Shown: positions 45,396 through 56,449 of the stretch, in pieces
Numbering within the stretch: position 1 is the first letter of the stretch
Layout of the letters: every line of letters begins with the position of its first letter
Origin: Atopsyche davidsoni
Lineage: Eukaryota > Arthropoda > Insecta > Trichoptera > Hydrobiosidae
Length of the DNA stretch: 64,000 bases
Direction: 5' to 3'
Assembly (NCBI GenBank): GCA_022113835.1
Contig: JAILWY010000025.1
Coordinates: 7,022,501 to 7,086,500, forward strand
The notes under the pieces: model-generated
Databases searched by the model: none
What the model was told of the DNA's origin: nothing
What the model saw: only the letters and a program-made list of their open reading frames with translations
Made by a program: the position numbers and the translations under genes

Positions 45396-46080
45396 AGAAG
45401 ATAATCGAGTACATTATACACGTTTCGGACATGCATAAGTAGGATTATGCGGTCTTATGAAAATATTCAAATATATTCAATATATAATAATCTTCCCAGG
45501 AATGGATTGAATGCGGCCTTTTGCAAGCTTCGTTAGATTCTGTTCTCAAATAAATCTTCCGGCCGTTTGCATTACATTTGTTCAAATACGAAGTACTACA
45601 AATTAAACTTGTTTACCGTGTATGAAATTGGCTGTATTTTAATGATAAGCGTGTGGAAGATAATGTTCCGCGTCGCCGTCTCGTCGCCGCATTCCGGAGC
45701 ACGAAATTATTGTTTTTGCCTCAAACCTTTAGAAATAAAAGAACAGACCAAGAAGCCACAAGCATATAGAGGAGTACTCCAACTCGACCACGTACTGCCA
45801 ACATTAAGGTGCAATTCCACGCTCTTGTGCAGCGACCACACTCTAGCCGAGTTCGAGAGGAGATGCTAACCAACATATATATGGCGCAAGTTTTGGGGCT
45901 TACACGGTGTGGCCTAAATGGTAGTGTACTACGTGGGTTCCTCTTTTTTGTTATTGATTGCTACAGTATAATATAAACTTGTTGGTATGTTTGTAGGTTT
46001 TGGTGTAAGTGATGCTCTGCTTGGTCTACGCGCTTTCAGGAAAATGAACTTTCAATTCTGATGATCTTGATAATGATCTT

Positions 46081-46237
46081 GTTGAGGGACAAGGCATTTG
46101 ATTCGTGAAAATCCATTATTATAATGATAAAAGTACCTTTGTATTTTGTCTTCACTTTGAGTTTATTAAAATTATTTGCATTACTAGTTTTGACCCAATA
46201 CACTGGGTGTTTGGTAGTTTAGATGCATAACTAAACT
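46081..46237. mobile_element. Family F short interspersed element, copy 1
   Basis: GTTGAGGGACAAGGCATTTG to AGATGCATAACTAAACT is a near-copy of the 158-bp insert at 50279-50436, which is flanked by a 12-bp target duplication. Non-coding. Confidence 0.65.
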
Positions 46238-46313
46238 AGCAAAAAATAGCACATGCTTAAATACAACTAACAGGATACTGGTAACAATAAAAAAATCGAC
46301 AAAATTAGATGAT

Positions 46314-46690
46314 TTGATATTGAACTCGCGTGTAAGTGGATTCCAAGGTACCCTTGGCATTGTCTGGACGGCGGACGAGCTAGTGCCGTCCATGCTCAAG
46401 AACCAGCGAGCTTGGGACGGAGTCGTCTTCTTTGCCGAAAAGACCATGACCCGAAGGGAGGAGCTCGAGAGGCAACGCCAAATAGCCTCAAGAACCTGAC
46501 AAGAACGGCGCTGAAGAGGATCAAGAGCTGAAGAGCACGAGACACCATTTTCATGCTTTTCGGAGACGCTGTCTCCATAGATAGTAAGGGACGAATGTCA
46601 GAGACGAATAGAAGGGAGGGGAGGCAGACTGGGGAACAGCGAAAAGTGCGCTCCCTGGGAAGCCCCCCCTCACGAATGAATGAATTATGA
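46314..46690 (+). mobile_element. R1-clade-like LINE, 3' end
   Basis: The frame ending in QRAWDGVVFFAEKTMTRREE and ERQRQ, then TGA at 46497, resembles the last residues of R1/jockey-type LINE proteins (WDAV..F...VM..KE..ER). It is followed by a GC-rich 3' UTR and a tail of TGAATGAATTATGAATGATT. 5' truncated. Confidence 0.5.
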
Positions 46691-47955
46691 ATGATTATAT
46701 TGTATATTATATATTAAAAGACCAGCTGTCGGCACCCGGAAGTAGTACCAAAGTGCAGCCCAGGGCCGACAGTAAAAAAAAAAAAAAAAAGGTACCCGGG
46801 CTCTTGCTACTAGCATGCTAGCTCGGGGCGGTGTGAGCGCGTCTATAATTCGTCGTGTAGCATTACGGAGGGAAATAAGAGAAAAAACTGAAAAGAGGAC
46901 GTGGCATGTGCGAAGCAGGTGCGCCAACTGCCACTTACCCGAGCTACCAACAATACGAGCGAGGCCCGCCATAGGCAAGCCGCGGTAATGAAATAGGCTC
47001 TTCGAATTATGGCAGTTAAGTGCTCGGCCTCGCTGCGAGGTGCCATCGAGCAGGGCGGGGGCTGCACCATGCTCTGATGGGGACTTCGGACACGATGGGG
47101 TTTCTAATTACGTTATGACATTAGCAGGAGATGGCGGACGCGTAAAGGCCTCTATCTGCTTATAGTGTCCCCTTATTTGGGGTATTGATACGCTGTGTCA
47201 CAATTGACAATCATGACTTACACATGTCGATTTTTTGATTAAATCAGATGCGTATTTATTACCCATTACGGGTTTATTATATTACTAGAAATGTAGCCCG
47301 TCATAAAATGACGTGTTCGATGAACGATGCAATAGTGTTTGAACATATGTTTGGCTGACAATTAGATGAATATTTTGTACACATATTTTTTTAATAACCG
47401 GATATTAATTTTGAAAGCAAAGCCATTCTAGGAAATATTACATTTCGTGTCACAAACATCGAATCACTTTCACTGCACTGTTCTTTATTAGATGCAGTCT
47501 TTATCACGTTCAATTGTGCTATTCTTTTTTAATTACGTATGCTGTGCTTAGACGGTGTTATTTTTTTAGGAGGCATTTTAAGTTATTAATGATGTGATTA
47601 ATAATTTCTAATGCAACTAAAAAATAGAATTGGTACTTGTGTCAAGCTGACATAAACTGGAAATTTCTTAGAAGCATCATATTTGGTTTTTTTGTAAAAA
47701 TTTCTAAATTTGAAATTCTCGCTGTGAACAACAGAATCATATAATTCGTACATAAAGCATATTTGATAGTTTAATTTCATTAGTTTATGAATGAAAATAT
47801 TATCCTATCGTCTTGAAATTCGGCACATAACTGCGGAAAATCTCATTGAACTTGCGTGCAAAAAATCAGCGTTGTTTCTTTTAAGATATTCTATAGAGAA
47901 GCAAAAAATGAAACATACACACACACACAATGGCTATTATTATAGTAGATAGATT
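46691..47955. other. Intergenic, no gene recognised
   Basis: GC-rich to about 47170 with compositional open frames only, then AT-rich. A short CA run lies at about 47917. Confidence 0.45.
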
Positions 47956-47959
47956 ACTA

Positions 47960-48125
47960 ATATGATTAGGTTAGGCACATTGATTCATATGTAGAGTATG
48001 ATTGTTAAAAATTCTCGATAAGCGGAAGTGATTCGTTAGTACAAGGGTTAATACACCAAATCACGATGATATTTTTCTGAGAGTTTCTTTAAATCATCTT
48101 CTATATATGAACTAATGTGCCTAAT
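47960..48125 (+). mobile_element. tRNA-derived SINE with deleted B box
   Basis: TGATTCGTTAGTACAAGGGT (A-box side) runs straight into ACACCAAATCACGATGATAT, skipping the B-box half. The 5' and 3' flanks match 14520-14725. Confidence 0.65.
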
Positions 48126-48469
48126 CATATTAGTAATAATCATGACTTAATCATAAGCGGTCTATTAAAGCTCTTGACAACAGACTTGTAATAAAAATAC
48201 CCGAAATGAAGAAACGCCATTGGCTGATCAGTGCAAAGCGTCTCTTTATTTTGTGACTATTTTATGCTTAAGTGAAGCACAAAACCTTTAAAAAAATACT
48301 CAAAATATAGACATATAAGTCTCAAGTATGTAGACATATAAGGTTATTTTGTAAACAATACGAAAGTACCTTTAAAGTTTAACAATTGCCACGAAGCAGT
48401 TGTTAGAAAATCGCATTTAAAATTTCACCGGATGTATCAAGACATTTTCGAATTACTCGCGGATTTAAG

Positions 48470-48668
48470 ATGCCTACACACGTAGCGATACAACCGACTG
48501 TCAATATCGCTCTTATCAAATTTCATGCACACTTATGGAACTAAATAGTACTTTTGATTGATAATTATGTATGGTGGGCTTTAATGGGTTTTTTTTTTTT
48601 GGGAAATGAAAAATAAGAACTGATTTATTTAATGCTGAGTATACTTGTTGCTGCGCGTGTAGGCCGCT
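48470..48668. mobile_element. Family C palindromic MITE
   Basis: GCCTACACACGTAGCGATAC at about 48473 and GTTGCTGCGCGTGTAGGCCG at about 48647 are inverted ends around 175 bp. Loose single ends of the same family lie near 43893, 44193, 49028, 50690, 53862 and 54583. Confidence 0.6.
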
Positions 48669-48961
48669 TTGTTGTGAAACGCGGAGACTTGCCGTTGGTA
48701 CCGAAACTGGCACAGAGCATTAGAGATCTCCAGGTCGCTGCATTCTTCGCGGCGCGTCCAGTTCGGCTCACTAACGGCGAAAATTCTGGTTTCAGATCCA
48801 AAATGGCCGGCGATTTCTCCGCCATGACCCAATCCGAGCGGGGAGAGGCCGCAAGGTCAGCCGCGCTGCCCGCAGAGGTCGCGGAGACGGCCGAGCAGCT
48901 GCCCAACTGCAGAATCCTCCACACCCAGCAACACACCCAGCAACACAACATGCAACAATAA
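48669..48961. other. GC-rich open stretch, no recognised product
   Basis: A plus-strand frame covers 48632-48961 but starts inside a MITE end and ends in a CAGCAACACACC simple repeat. No domain recognised. I do not call it a gene. Confidence 0.3.
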
Positions 48962-49095
48962 CGCAGCTTTATTCTGTGTATTTATAATATATTTTTTAAA
49001 GTAAACAAGTTACCATTTGCTTATCAGTTGTGTTGCAGCGTATAGAAGCTGTAACACTACCTGCAACTTAAGGGCCTAAGTCGCATACTCGAGTT

Positions 49096-49553
49096 TTTTT
49101 TAACCATTTTCTGGTCCGTTTTGCGAAAAACCGACTGCACCAATCAAACAAATTTAAATGCAAAAAGTTAGATGCATCCCTTCTTGCGAACGGAATATAT
49201 TTTTATTTCTTGTAAATTTACTTTTGATATGATAAATATGTGTTTTTCCGATTGAAGTGTAGGAATTTGGAGATTCGTCATGTCCCTGTTCTAAGAGTCC
49301 TAAGCATTTTTGAAAATTCGTCATTTTATCCAATTTTTCAACATCTTCAAGATTTTATTTACCCCGAAAATGGACGTTAATAAAATAATAAAAAATATAT
49401 AAATATAATTTATAGTTTTTTCAATACTCAATAAAAAAATCAATTTTGGGCATAGAAAAATAAAGTGACAATTAAATTAATTAAATGACAGGATTTCGCC
49501 AGGTAATATTGTCCTTTTTTGTGGCAGACGGGGGATGGACACCAAGCAAGGTT
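49096..49553. mobile_element. Interspersed repeat family B, copy 3
   Basis: It has both ends: CCATTTTCTGGTCCGTTTTG at 49108 and GATGGACACCAAGCAAGG at 49534. Same order of blocks as 24516-25025. Confidence 0.65.
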
Positions 49554-49800
49554 AGGTATAGGTAGCAAGACCCTAAACGACAATGTTGCTTACTCACAAT
49601 ACACATCCTAATGTTAATTAGTCAATAATGTCAATAGTGACGAGCTGTGCATACAAGCAATAAAGCAAGGATTGCTTTAAAATATTTCTTTCAATTAAAA
49701 CATGCATGTTACGCATGAATAGGGGAATCCTTAAAACACGGGTTGACCGCGTCGCTAATGAAAGAGTCTTCCAACGAAGGTCTCCTATTTTGGCCGAATC

Positions 49801-50230
49801 CTCCAGCTCAGTGCTTCTCAAAGTGGTCCCTACGGACCCCAGGGGGTCCCTGGGATCATTCAGAGGGTCGTTAGAAAATTAAAATCGATTTGGGGGTCCC
49901 TGAACAACGTCAGGGGGTCCGCGCAAGGTTTAATATAGAATAAAAAAATTGTGACACATTTTTATTAATATGGAAGTTAAAATAAATAACAATGAATATA
50001 TTATTAGCGATTTTTACGTCCTAAGTAAAATATAAATATAGACAGGTGCATAAAATGTAATAAAGTAATAACAAACATCGCGGTGAGTCAGGTAGGTTAA
50101 TAGAGTCGATACTTGCACCAACTAGTCTATAATATGAATTTATGTAGTTTTTCACCCAGGGGCCGTAGGCTGGTTTTGACTATAAAAAGGGTCCGTGGAC
50201 TAAAAGAGTTTGAAAGCCACTGCTCCAGCT
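49801..50230. mobile_element. hAT MITE with 8-bp target duplication
   Basis: The element is 49809-50222 (414 bp), ends CAGTGCTTCTCAAAGTGGTCC and the inverse AGAGTTTGAAAGCCACTG, flanked by the identical 8-mer CTCCAGCT at 49801-49808 and 50223-50230. An 8-bp duplication and CAGTG termini with TTCTCAAA are diagnostic of hAT. Confidence 0.85.
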
Positions 50231-50266
50231 GATTGTCCAAGAAAAAATCGAAGGTAAAAGAGGCAT

Positions 50267-50448
50267 TGAAAGGAGGAATGTTGTTGAGGGACAAGGCATT
50301 TGAATGGTGAAGATCCACTATTATAATGATAAACAATAACTTTTTATTTATATCTTCACTGTGAGTTTATTAGAATTATTTTGCATAACTAGTTTCGACC
50401 TTATACACCAGGTCATCATCAGATGCATGACTAAACTGAAAGGAGGAA
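50267..50448. mobile_element. Family F element with 12-bp target duplication
   Basis: TGAAAGGAGGAA at 50267-50278 is repeated at 50437-50448 around a 158-bp insert that also occurs at 46081-46237. The longer duplication suggests retroposition more than cut-and-paste transposition. No Pol III boxes seen. Confidence 0.7.
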
Positions 50449-50919
50449 GTTCACGTGGATGCGGAATTGGTGAGACTGGCCCAGGATAGGGTTATGTTCG
50501 TTAAGAGAAGCATCTGAATAAGAAATTAGCGTGATCGAAAATTACTTGCCGTGATTTTGGACCCATCGTATCGTATCGAGACCGCCGGTAAATGCGTGGA
50601 AAGATAAAAGTGTGTTTTTTTTAAGCAAGGTATGCAAAAAGCACACGCCACATGGCGATCCCCCCGCGGCTGTCGGTTGGGTAGCAGGGCGTGTAGGCCG
50701 CAACCTAGCCCAAGGAGGGGCCCGTCCTTTCTCGGCATGCGGTGGTGTCGTCACGAGCCCAAACAGAACTGACCTGCCCGAGCCCCAAGTAACGCGTCAG
50801 CCCCAGGGTCGACGTCCTCGCAACCACAACAAGGGTGCCACCGGATATTCCGGCACTCGCTCCGCTTTCGATTTCCGGGTCGGCTACGTACCCACAAACA
50901 AAAGTGTTTTTTTACCTGC

Positions 50920-51330
50920 AAATTTTTTTTGCGAAATCGTGTTATTTTATTTAATTAATTACCGCTTTATTTTTCTACATAAGAAAAATATTTTTTTACA
51001 GAATATTAAAAAAATATATAAATAAAATTAATATATTTTTTATTATTTAATTAACGTCCTTTTTCAAGGTCAAATACAGTCTTGAAGATGCTGAAAAATT
51101 GGATAAAATTACGTTTTTTCAAAAATTTTGAACTAATTCTATACCATAGTTTTATGGTATATGTATTATTTTAATTCCAACTAAAAAAATTTAGATTCGT
51201 CAGTCATAATTTAATAATCTCCGAATGGCTAAACTTCAATCGGGATGATTAAAAGTATTTTATTGGCATTTAAATTTTTTTGATTGGTGCAGTAGATTTT
51301 TCGCAAAATATTTTATAAAAACTCGAAAAT
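50920..51330. mobile_element. Interspersed repeat family B, copy 4 (inverted, diverged)
   Basis: It contains TTAATTACCGCTTTATTTTT, GATGCTGAAAAATTGGATAA and GATTGGTGCAGTAGATTTTT in the inverted order. Confidence 0.55.
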
Positions 51331-51887
51331 GGACCCCGACCCCTTCGAAACCTTAAATACACTCTCATCTTTTATAATAATATATTTTTTTATCTGTTTG
51401 TTCCTCTCCTCAGAATTTATCACGGTCATCTGAAATGCGAACGAAATAGAACAACACCTTGTATAAATAAAATACTTTTATTAAAGCACACCCCTGTTAG
51501 TTTTTGAGATTGTTACAAATCATCTATAAATAAATAAAATTACATTTATTTTACTTATAGTCGTTTTAAACAAGGATATATAGGTGTGAATTCTTTAATT
51601 ATAATTATTATATAGTACACACTCGAAAAGATATACACTCAGTGATTAAAAAAAAATGTTTTTAATATATATGTGTGTATACAAGATAATAAAACTGATT
51701 ATCAAAAATATGCCATTTTTTATGTGTAATATTTGTCAACTGTCTTTTAATATAAATTTAAAGATAAATAATTAATTTTTTTTACTGTTTATAGTGCAGC
51801 ATTTTCAGCTTTTGCTGAATATAATATGCCGTATTTAAGTTAAACAGTAGAATTAAAAGAAACAGTCGACAGTCAAATTAACTTTAA

Positions 51888-52139
51888 TCTCTGATTAGGT
51901 TGTCTGGCAACACAGAAGAAACCGCAAAGAAAGCTGTAATTGATGTGATTAATCAAATCGTGGCAGGCCGCGGGTCAGCGACCGGAGCCCCCCGCAGCCC
52001 CGCAGTCCCGCAGCCCCGCAGCCCCGCAGCCCCGCAGCCCCGCAGCCCCGCAGCCCCGCAGCCCCGCGGCGGTCAGTCTCCACACGAGCTGACCTGCCTC
52101 AAGGGCCGAGCTGGTCGCGCGTTTAAAATTCAAATTTAG
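51888..52139 (+). other. Possible orphan exon ending like a KH domain
   Basis: After a pyrimidine-containing acceptor-like TCTCTGATTAG (51888-51898), the frame reads LSGNTEETAKKAVIDVINQI. This resembles the final strand and helix of a KH RNA-binding domain (as in NOVA/Pasilla-type proteins), and it has no ATG of its own. It then runs into an (CCCCGCAG)n repeat (about 51995-52066) giving Pro/Gln/Arg/Ser repeats. It could be an exon of a gene with giant introns, or a chance frame. Confidence 0.3.
51995..52066 (+). repeat. (CCCCGCAG)n minisatellite
   Basis: Nine or so near-perfect 8-bp units; no frame is disturbed because three units equal 24 bp. Confidence 0.85.
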
Positions 52140-52904
52140 AACGCTCAAGGGACATACCGAATTTCAAAAAAATATTTTAAAAAAAGAACACTTCGAATGT
52201 TCTTTTTAAAAAAAAAAAACTTCCTTATATTGACGAATTTACACTCAAATAAACTTGGTTTCTGGAAAACCATTTAAAGCCATACTTAAAAAATAAAAAT
52301 TAATTTTTATAAAAAAAATCTAGTTATTAATTTTAATTTATCGTCGTGATTTTTTTGCTTCTATATAAATTTATTTATACATATATTTATATGTATAAAG
52401 CAGACTTTGCTAAATGTAATCAATAAGAGGGAGTGCTTGGACCGGAGACAAAATAAACTCCTGCGACAGACACGCGGAAGGAAAAAATAAATAAACAAGC
52501 CGTGAATAAATAAATCCGACGCGGCGATTAAGTCCGCGGCTCAACTTTTCATCGAGCCCAACCATAATAGAGTGGGCATCAGCAAGCCTTGCGAACAAGA
52601 GCAATGCTCATTTATATACTAGTAATCAATTAAAACTATTCTGAAGTAGTAAAGATATTTCATAAAGTGATATCCCATTAACGAAATCATTGTAAAGCAG
52701 ACATCTTCTACTATGCTTTTACAGAGAAATGAGAATGAGCTTGATACGATTTTTAAAAAATATTTGGTAAAAATATATTTTAATATTAAATTCTTGAACA
52801 GTTTTAATTTAATTTATATAAAATTTCTGATCTATCAGATTACAACTTGTTATTGCTATAATGAGTAGTTTTCGGCGAGACGGGAAGCAAGTGCATGGTC
52901 GAGG

Positions 52905-52977
52905 AGCTCCCCCCCCTCTCCCCCCCTCGTCCTTCTCGCCCCCCCCTCCCCCCCTCCCCGCCCCCCCCCCCCTCCTG
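52905..52977. repeat. C-run tract (quadruplex pattern on minus strand)
   Basis: Multiple C5-C10 runs between T/G spacers, followed by GC-rich sequence with CCAAAATGGA (53031). A similar pairing of CCAAAATGGA and C runs is seen at 63590-63680. Confidence 0.65.
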
Positions 52978-53944
52978 GTCGCTGACATTGACGGCCGCCA
53001 TGTTGGACCCGCGCGCGGGAAACCGGCGTTCCAAAATGGAATGTCCGACAAACGGTTTGAAATTTTAAATTCGCCGCGCAAGTCCGCGCGGGGAATTCAA
53101 AATTGCAATTCCGCCATCTTGGACATATTTTAAAGGCGATGCGTTTAGAGTGTCGTCGGCGAAGACTCGCCCCAAAAGTGAAAATATAAACTAATTGAAA
53201 AATCGTTAAAATATTCTTAACTCGTTTTTATATACTTATAAATGGCATATAAATTCTTAACCCTTACAAGTAATAACTTTAAAGTCATAGTTTTGAGTTT
53301 TTATGAAATACATATTCAAATAAAAATTGTATTCATAAGGCGAATTTGAAAGCTTACAAACTCAAAAACTGTCGGTGCCATTCAGATTATGTACTATTTT
53401 GGGTATTGGTCCGTGTAAAAATTTTGCTCGTGTTCTAGTATTACTATTTTTTTATAGATTAATTGTTATATGAAAAATAGACATTGAAAAATATTATGGA
53501 TTTTGTAGAAGATACTCAAATACTATGAAATTTTTATAGTTATATTTATTTTTTCCAATACCATGATTTGTGACGGACATCAAGAGGTTTACTTTATACA
53601 GAAAGTTTTTTCTGTAATTCGATATCTCTATTAAAATTTGATGTATTAAATTTTAAAAGCTTGACCGTTTTTTGTTGCATGTCTTCCCTGTAGGATGTCA
53701 GCAGGATGATTATTGAAGTGAGACGAATGCTATTGCCCTCTCTCTCCGAGGCCTGAATGACGTTTAATTAGTTTACTCAAGGTCTCGGGCTCAATAACCT
53801 GCAAAATGGCGAATGAACTATAAAAAAAACCATTGAAAAATCTTGGGCTGTTAATGCTGCCTACACGCGTAGCGACACAACCGACAGTGGAATAATATCT
53901 GGCCAATAACATCCTCTTTGATTTATCAACTTAACGCAGCAACA

Positions 53945-54118
53945 AATCTCAATGTCCAGACATCGGAAGGAGAAAACTAACGTGGATGCGGAATTTGCGC
54001 CAGTGGCTAGAAATCGGGAGTACAGCCGAACTAGTAAAACTGGCTCGAGACAAACATATGTTCATTGAAATGGTCACCAACCTCCTTTGAGGAGAGGCAC
54101 TTGGAGAAGAGGATGTGT
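53945..54118 (+). mobile_element. LINE 3' terminus, best-preserved C-terminus
   Basis: The frame reads RRKLTWMRNLRQWLEIG, then AELVKLARDKHMFIEMVTNL, ending at TGA. It is followed by GGAGAGGCACTTGGAGAAGAGG. This is the typical C-terminus of insect endonuclease/RT LINEs, and the 3' tail is shared with family E. Confidence 0.75.
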
Positions 54119-54639
54119 TAATTAGTGTGATTTTGATATTTTTTTAATAAAATATTCACAAGGCTTAATTTTTATGGCTTTTTTGCAAATAACTGATCAG
54201 CTTGAAATACAAAGATTTTTATTATACAGAGCTCATACAAAAAATACGCGTTTCCACTTTTCGTTGCCCATTATGGGAACGCTTTGCTTTGCCCATATTT
54301 GGAATGCTTTTTTTTTTTTTTTTTAATAGCAGTTGCTAATACGCCAATCTTAATATTTATGAAGCCTTCTGGGTGCACCAAAGACAAGATCACGGCAGAT
54401 AAAGCGTGAATATATTAGAGTGAACGGACGTGGCGGTGGATATTTCAAGCGTGACGATACTGGCACAGGAGCACATCCACCAGCCGTTATATTTTTAATA
54501 AATTTATGGCGCGTCAAGACTCGGTTGCAGTCATGACACCCATCAGAAAATAAAAAATTGATTTCAAAAAATAATTACACAGTCGCGGCACAACTGACGA
54601 TCGACCAACAAATTGCCTCAGGGTTCTAGATCTGTCAGT

Positions 54640-54830
54640 CATAATAATCTCCCAATGCCTAAACACCAATCGGGAAAACACATATGTATCATATTAAAAG
54701 AAAATATATTAGATATAATTTTTTTTTATCTGTAGTAGAAGAAATTTATCTAACTTTTGGCATTTAAATTTTTTTTATTGGTGCTGTAGATTTTTCGCAA
54801 AATATTTTATTAAATCATCGAAAATGGATC
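54640..54830. mobile_element. Interspersed repeat family B, fragment
   Basis: AATCGGGAAAACACATATGT and ATTGGTGCTGTAGATTTTTC blocks in inverted order. Confidence 0.55.
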
Positions 54831-55215
54831 CATCAAAGGTCTCAGCTCCCTTTATGGCGCTATAGCGAAAATAGTTTATTTAGAAATTTTTAATTATTCA
54901 ATACATTCTTATATGTATTGATTTTTTTTAAATATTAAAAATGATGGTTTTGATTGCTTCAAATAGTTAATTTGTGTTTAAAGCATAAGAGACATATGCC
55001 TTTTCACTGCTAGTCTGTATGTCTATTCTATTAGCACAATTGACAAATAACTTCAAGTTACTGTAACAAGCATAAGAGACAACTAACTTCAAACAGCTAG
55101 ACTATCTGTTTTTTATGCTTACGGTAGTGACAGATAGGCTTTTAATAATTTTTAGTCAAAGTAAAGCAAATGCCGAAAACGTAACACACTATACGTGTAT
55201 ATTTTTTTAGCATTG

Positions 55216-55548
55216 TCAGAACACTGAAATCGACAGTTTCAGATCAGAAAATAAAACGTGGTCCATACTTTGAGAGGTCCAGTACATGCCCAAACTCAAA
55301 CCGATCTGTTTACAAACACGCTGAAGGTTACTGGATAGTGGCCTTGCGTGATGTTCTCCTCTGCGCTTTACGACGACGTCATGATCATCAGAGATGAGTT
55401 GAGTTCTGTTGAGTTGCGGTCGAAGAGCTGCGGTCTGGTCAGCCGTCGAGTCCTCCTCAGGTAAAGTGCATCCACATCTTCTTTTTGCACCTACTCCTTC
55501 GAGCAATATATTGAAAACGATATCATAAATATGAATCAGTTGATGCAA
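55216..55548 (-). pseudogene. Tc1-like transposase fragment
   Basis: A 110-residue minus frame contains YWTSQSMDHVLFSD. This is the first catalytic-aspartate block of Tc1-type transposases (usually WT..QW..VLFSDE), preceded by a weakly matching N-terminal half. Neither the second D nor the E/D block is present, so it is a fragment. Confidence 0.45.
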
Positions 55549-55599
55549 ATCTGTAATTGATTATTTAATATTTTTTAAATATTTTTTTCAGGCTTTGGT

Positions 55600-56142
55600 G
55601 CGAATCATCGCTTTCAGCGTAATATGTCCGGGCTTACCTCATGATTTTTTACGCTTCAGGTTGTCGTAGCAAATCCATTTTTCATCACCAGTGATGATAC
55701 GATGCAAAAATGACTTCTTTTTGTAGCGTTCAAGCGGCATTTCCGAAATGCAAAATCGCCTTTCGACGTCTCTCGGCTTCAATTCATGTGGCACCCAATT
55801 TTCTTGCTTTTGAATAGTTTTCAATGCTTTTAAGTGTCTTGAAATTGTTGCTCGATCAACTCTCAATGATTCTGCAAGTTCTGCTTGCGTTCGACACGAG
55901 TCTTTATGCCTCTAATTCTTCATCATCGATTTTTTTTGGTTGGCCTGGACGTTCTTTGTCATCCACATTGAAATCACCATTGTTAAAGCGTCGAAACCAG
56001 TTCTCACACGTTTTTGCGATGGAGCATGTTCACCATAAACTTCACACAGCAATTGGTGACTTTCAACTGGTTTTTTCTTCCAATTGAAACAGAAAAGTAA
56101 AACTTCCCACAAATTGCGTTTTGTTGGTACAAAAGTTGACAT
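55600..56142 (-). pseudogene. Mariner transposase, 5' half, frameshifted
   Basis: From ATG at 56142 the frame reads MSTFVPTKRNLWEVLLFCFN, then a SHQLLCEVYGEHA helix-turn-helix. After a frameshift it resumes as ISRHLKALKTIQKQENWVPH, ELKPRDVERRF and TGDEKW (first catalytic D). It hits a stop at KRKKS-stop-GKPG, where the family has Trp. The second half (D2, D3) is missing. It belongs to the mariner group whose transposase is fused in SETMAR. Inactive. Confidence 0.85.
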
Positions 56143-56449
56143 GTTGAGAGCTCAAAAAAAAATGTTGTATACACTTCAGCGATATGACATATACTGAAAA
56201 CAAAAGCGCAATAATGACGCTTCACAATGAAACGTTTAAGTATAGACTGATGCGATTTAATACTAGTAACGTCATGCACACACCGTATAATATTTTTTTA
56301 AATTTTTGAATACAAAATTTAATATTTGAATTAGTATTTGTGTATTGAGGATGCCTGGTGGGGAAGGGAGACGACTGCTGCTGAGTCGCTGCTCGTAAAA
56401 TGTCAGAAGCATCGCAAAAAGTCGCAGCCACAGTGGAAAGAGTCCTAAC

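Larger units (their letters stand above)
49738..50520 (+). mobile_element. LINE 3' fragment split by two nested insertions
   Basis: The post-RT frame reads VDRVANERVFQRRSP at 49742 and resumes as IVQEKIEGKRGIE at 50231. It resumes again as KFTWMRN and LVRLAQDRVMF at 50449. A hAT MITE (49809-50222) and a family F element (50279-50436) interrupt it, each with clean target-site duplications. Confidence 0.75.

Noticed and set aside
48632..48961. 110-codon GC-rich frame
   Set aside because: It begins in a MITE end and finishes in a simple repeat; no similarity recognised.
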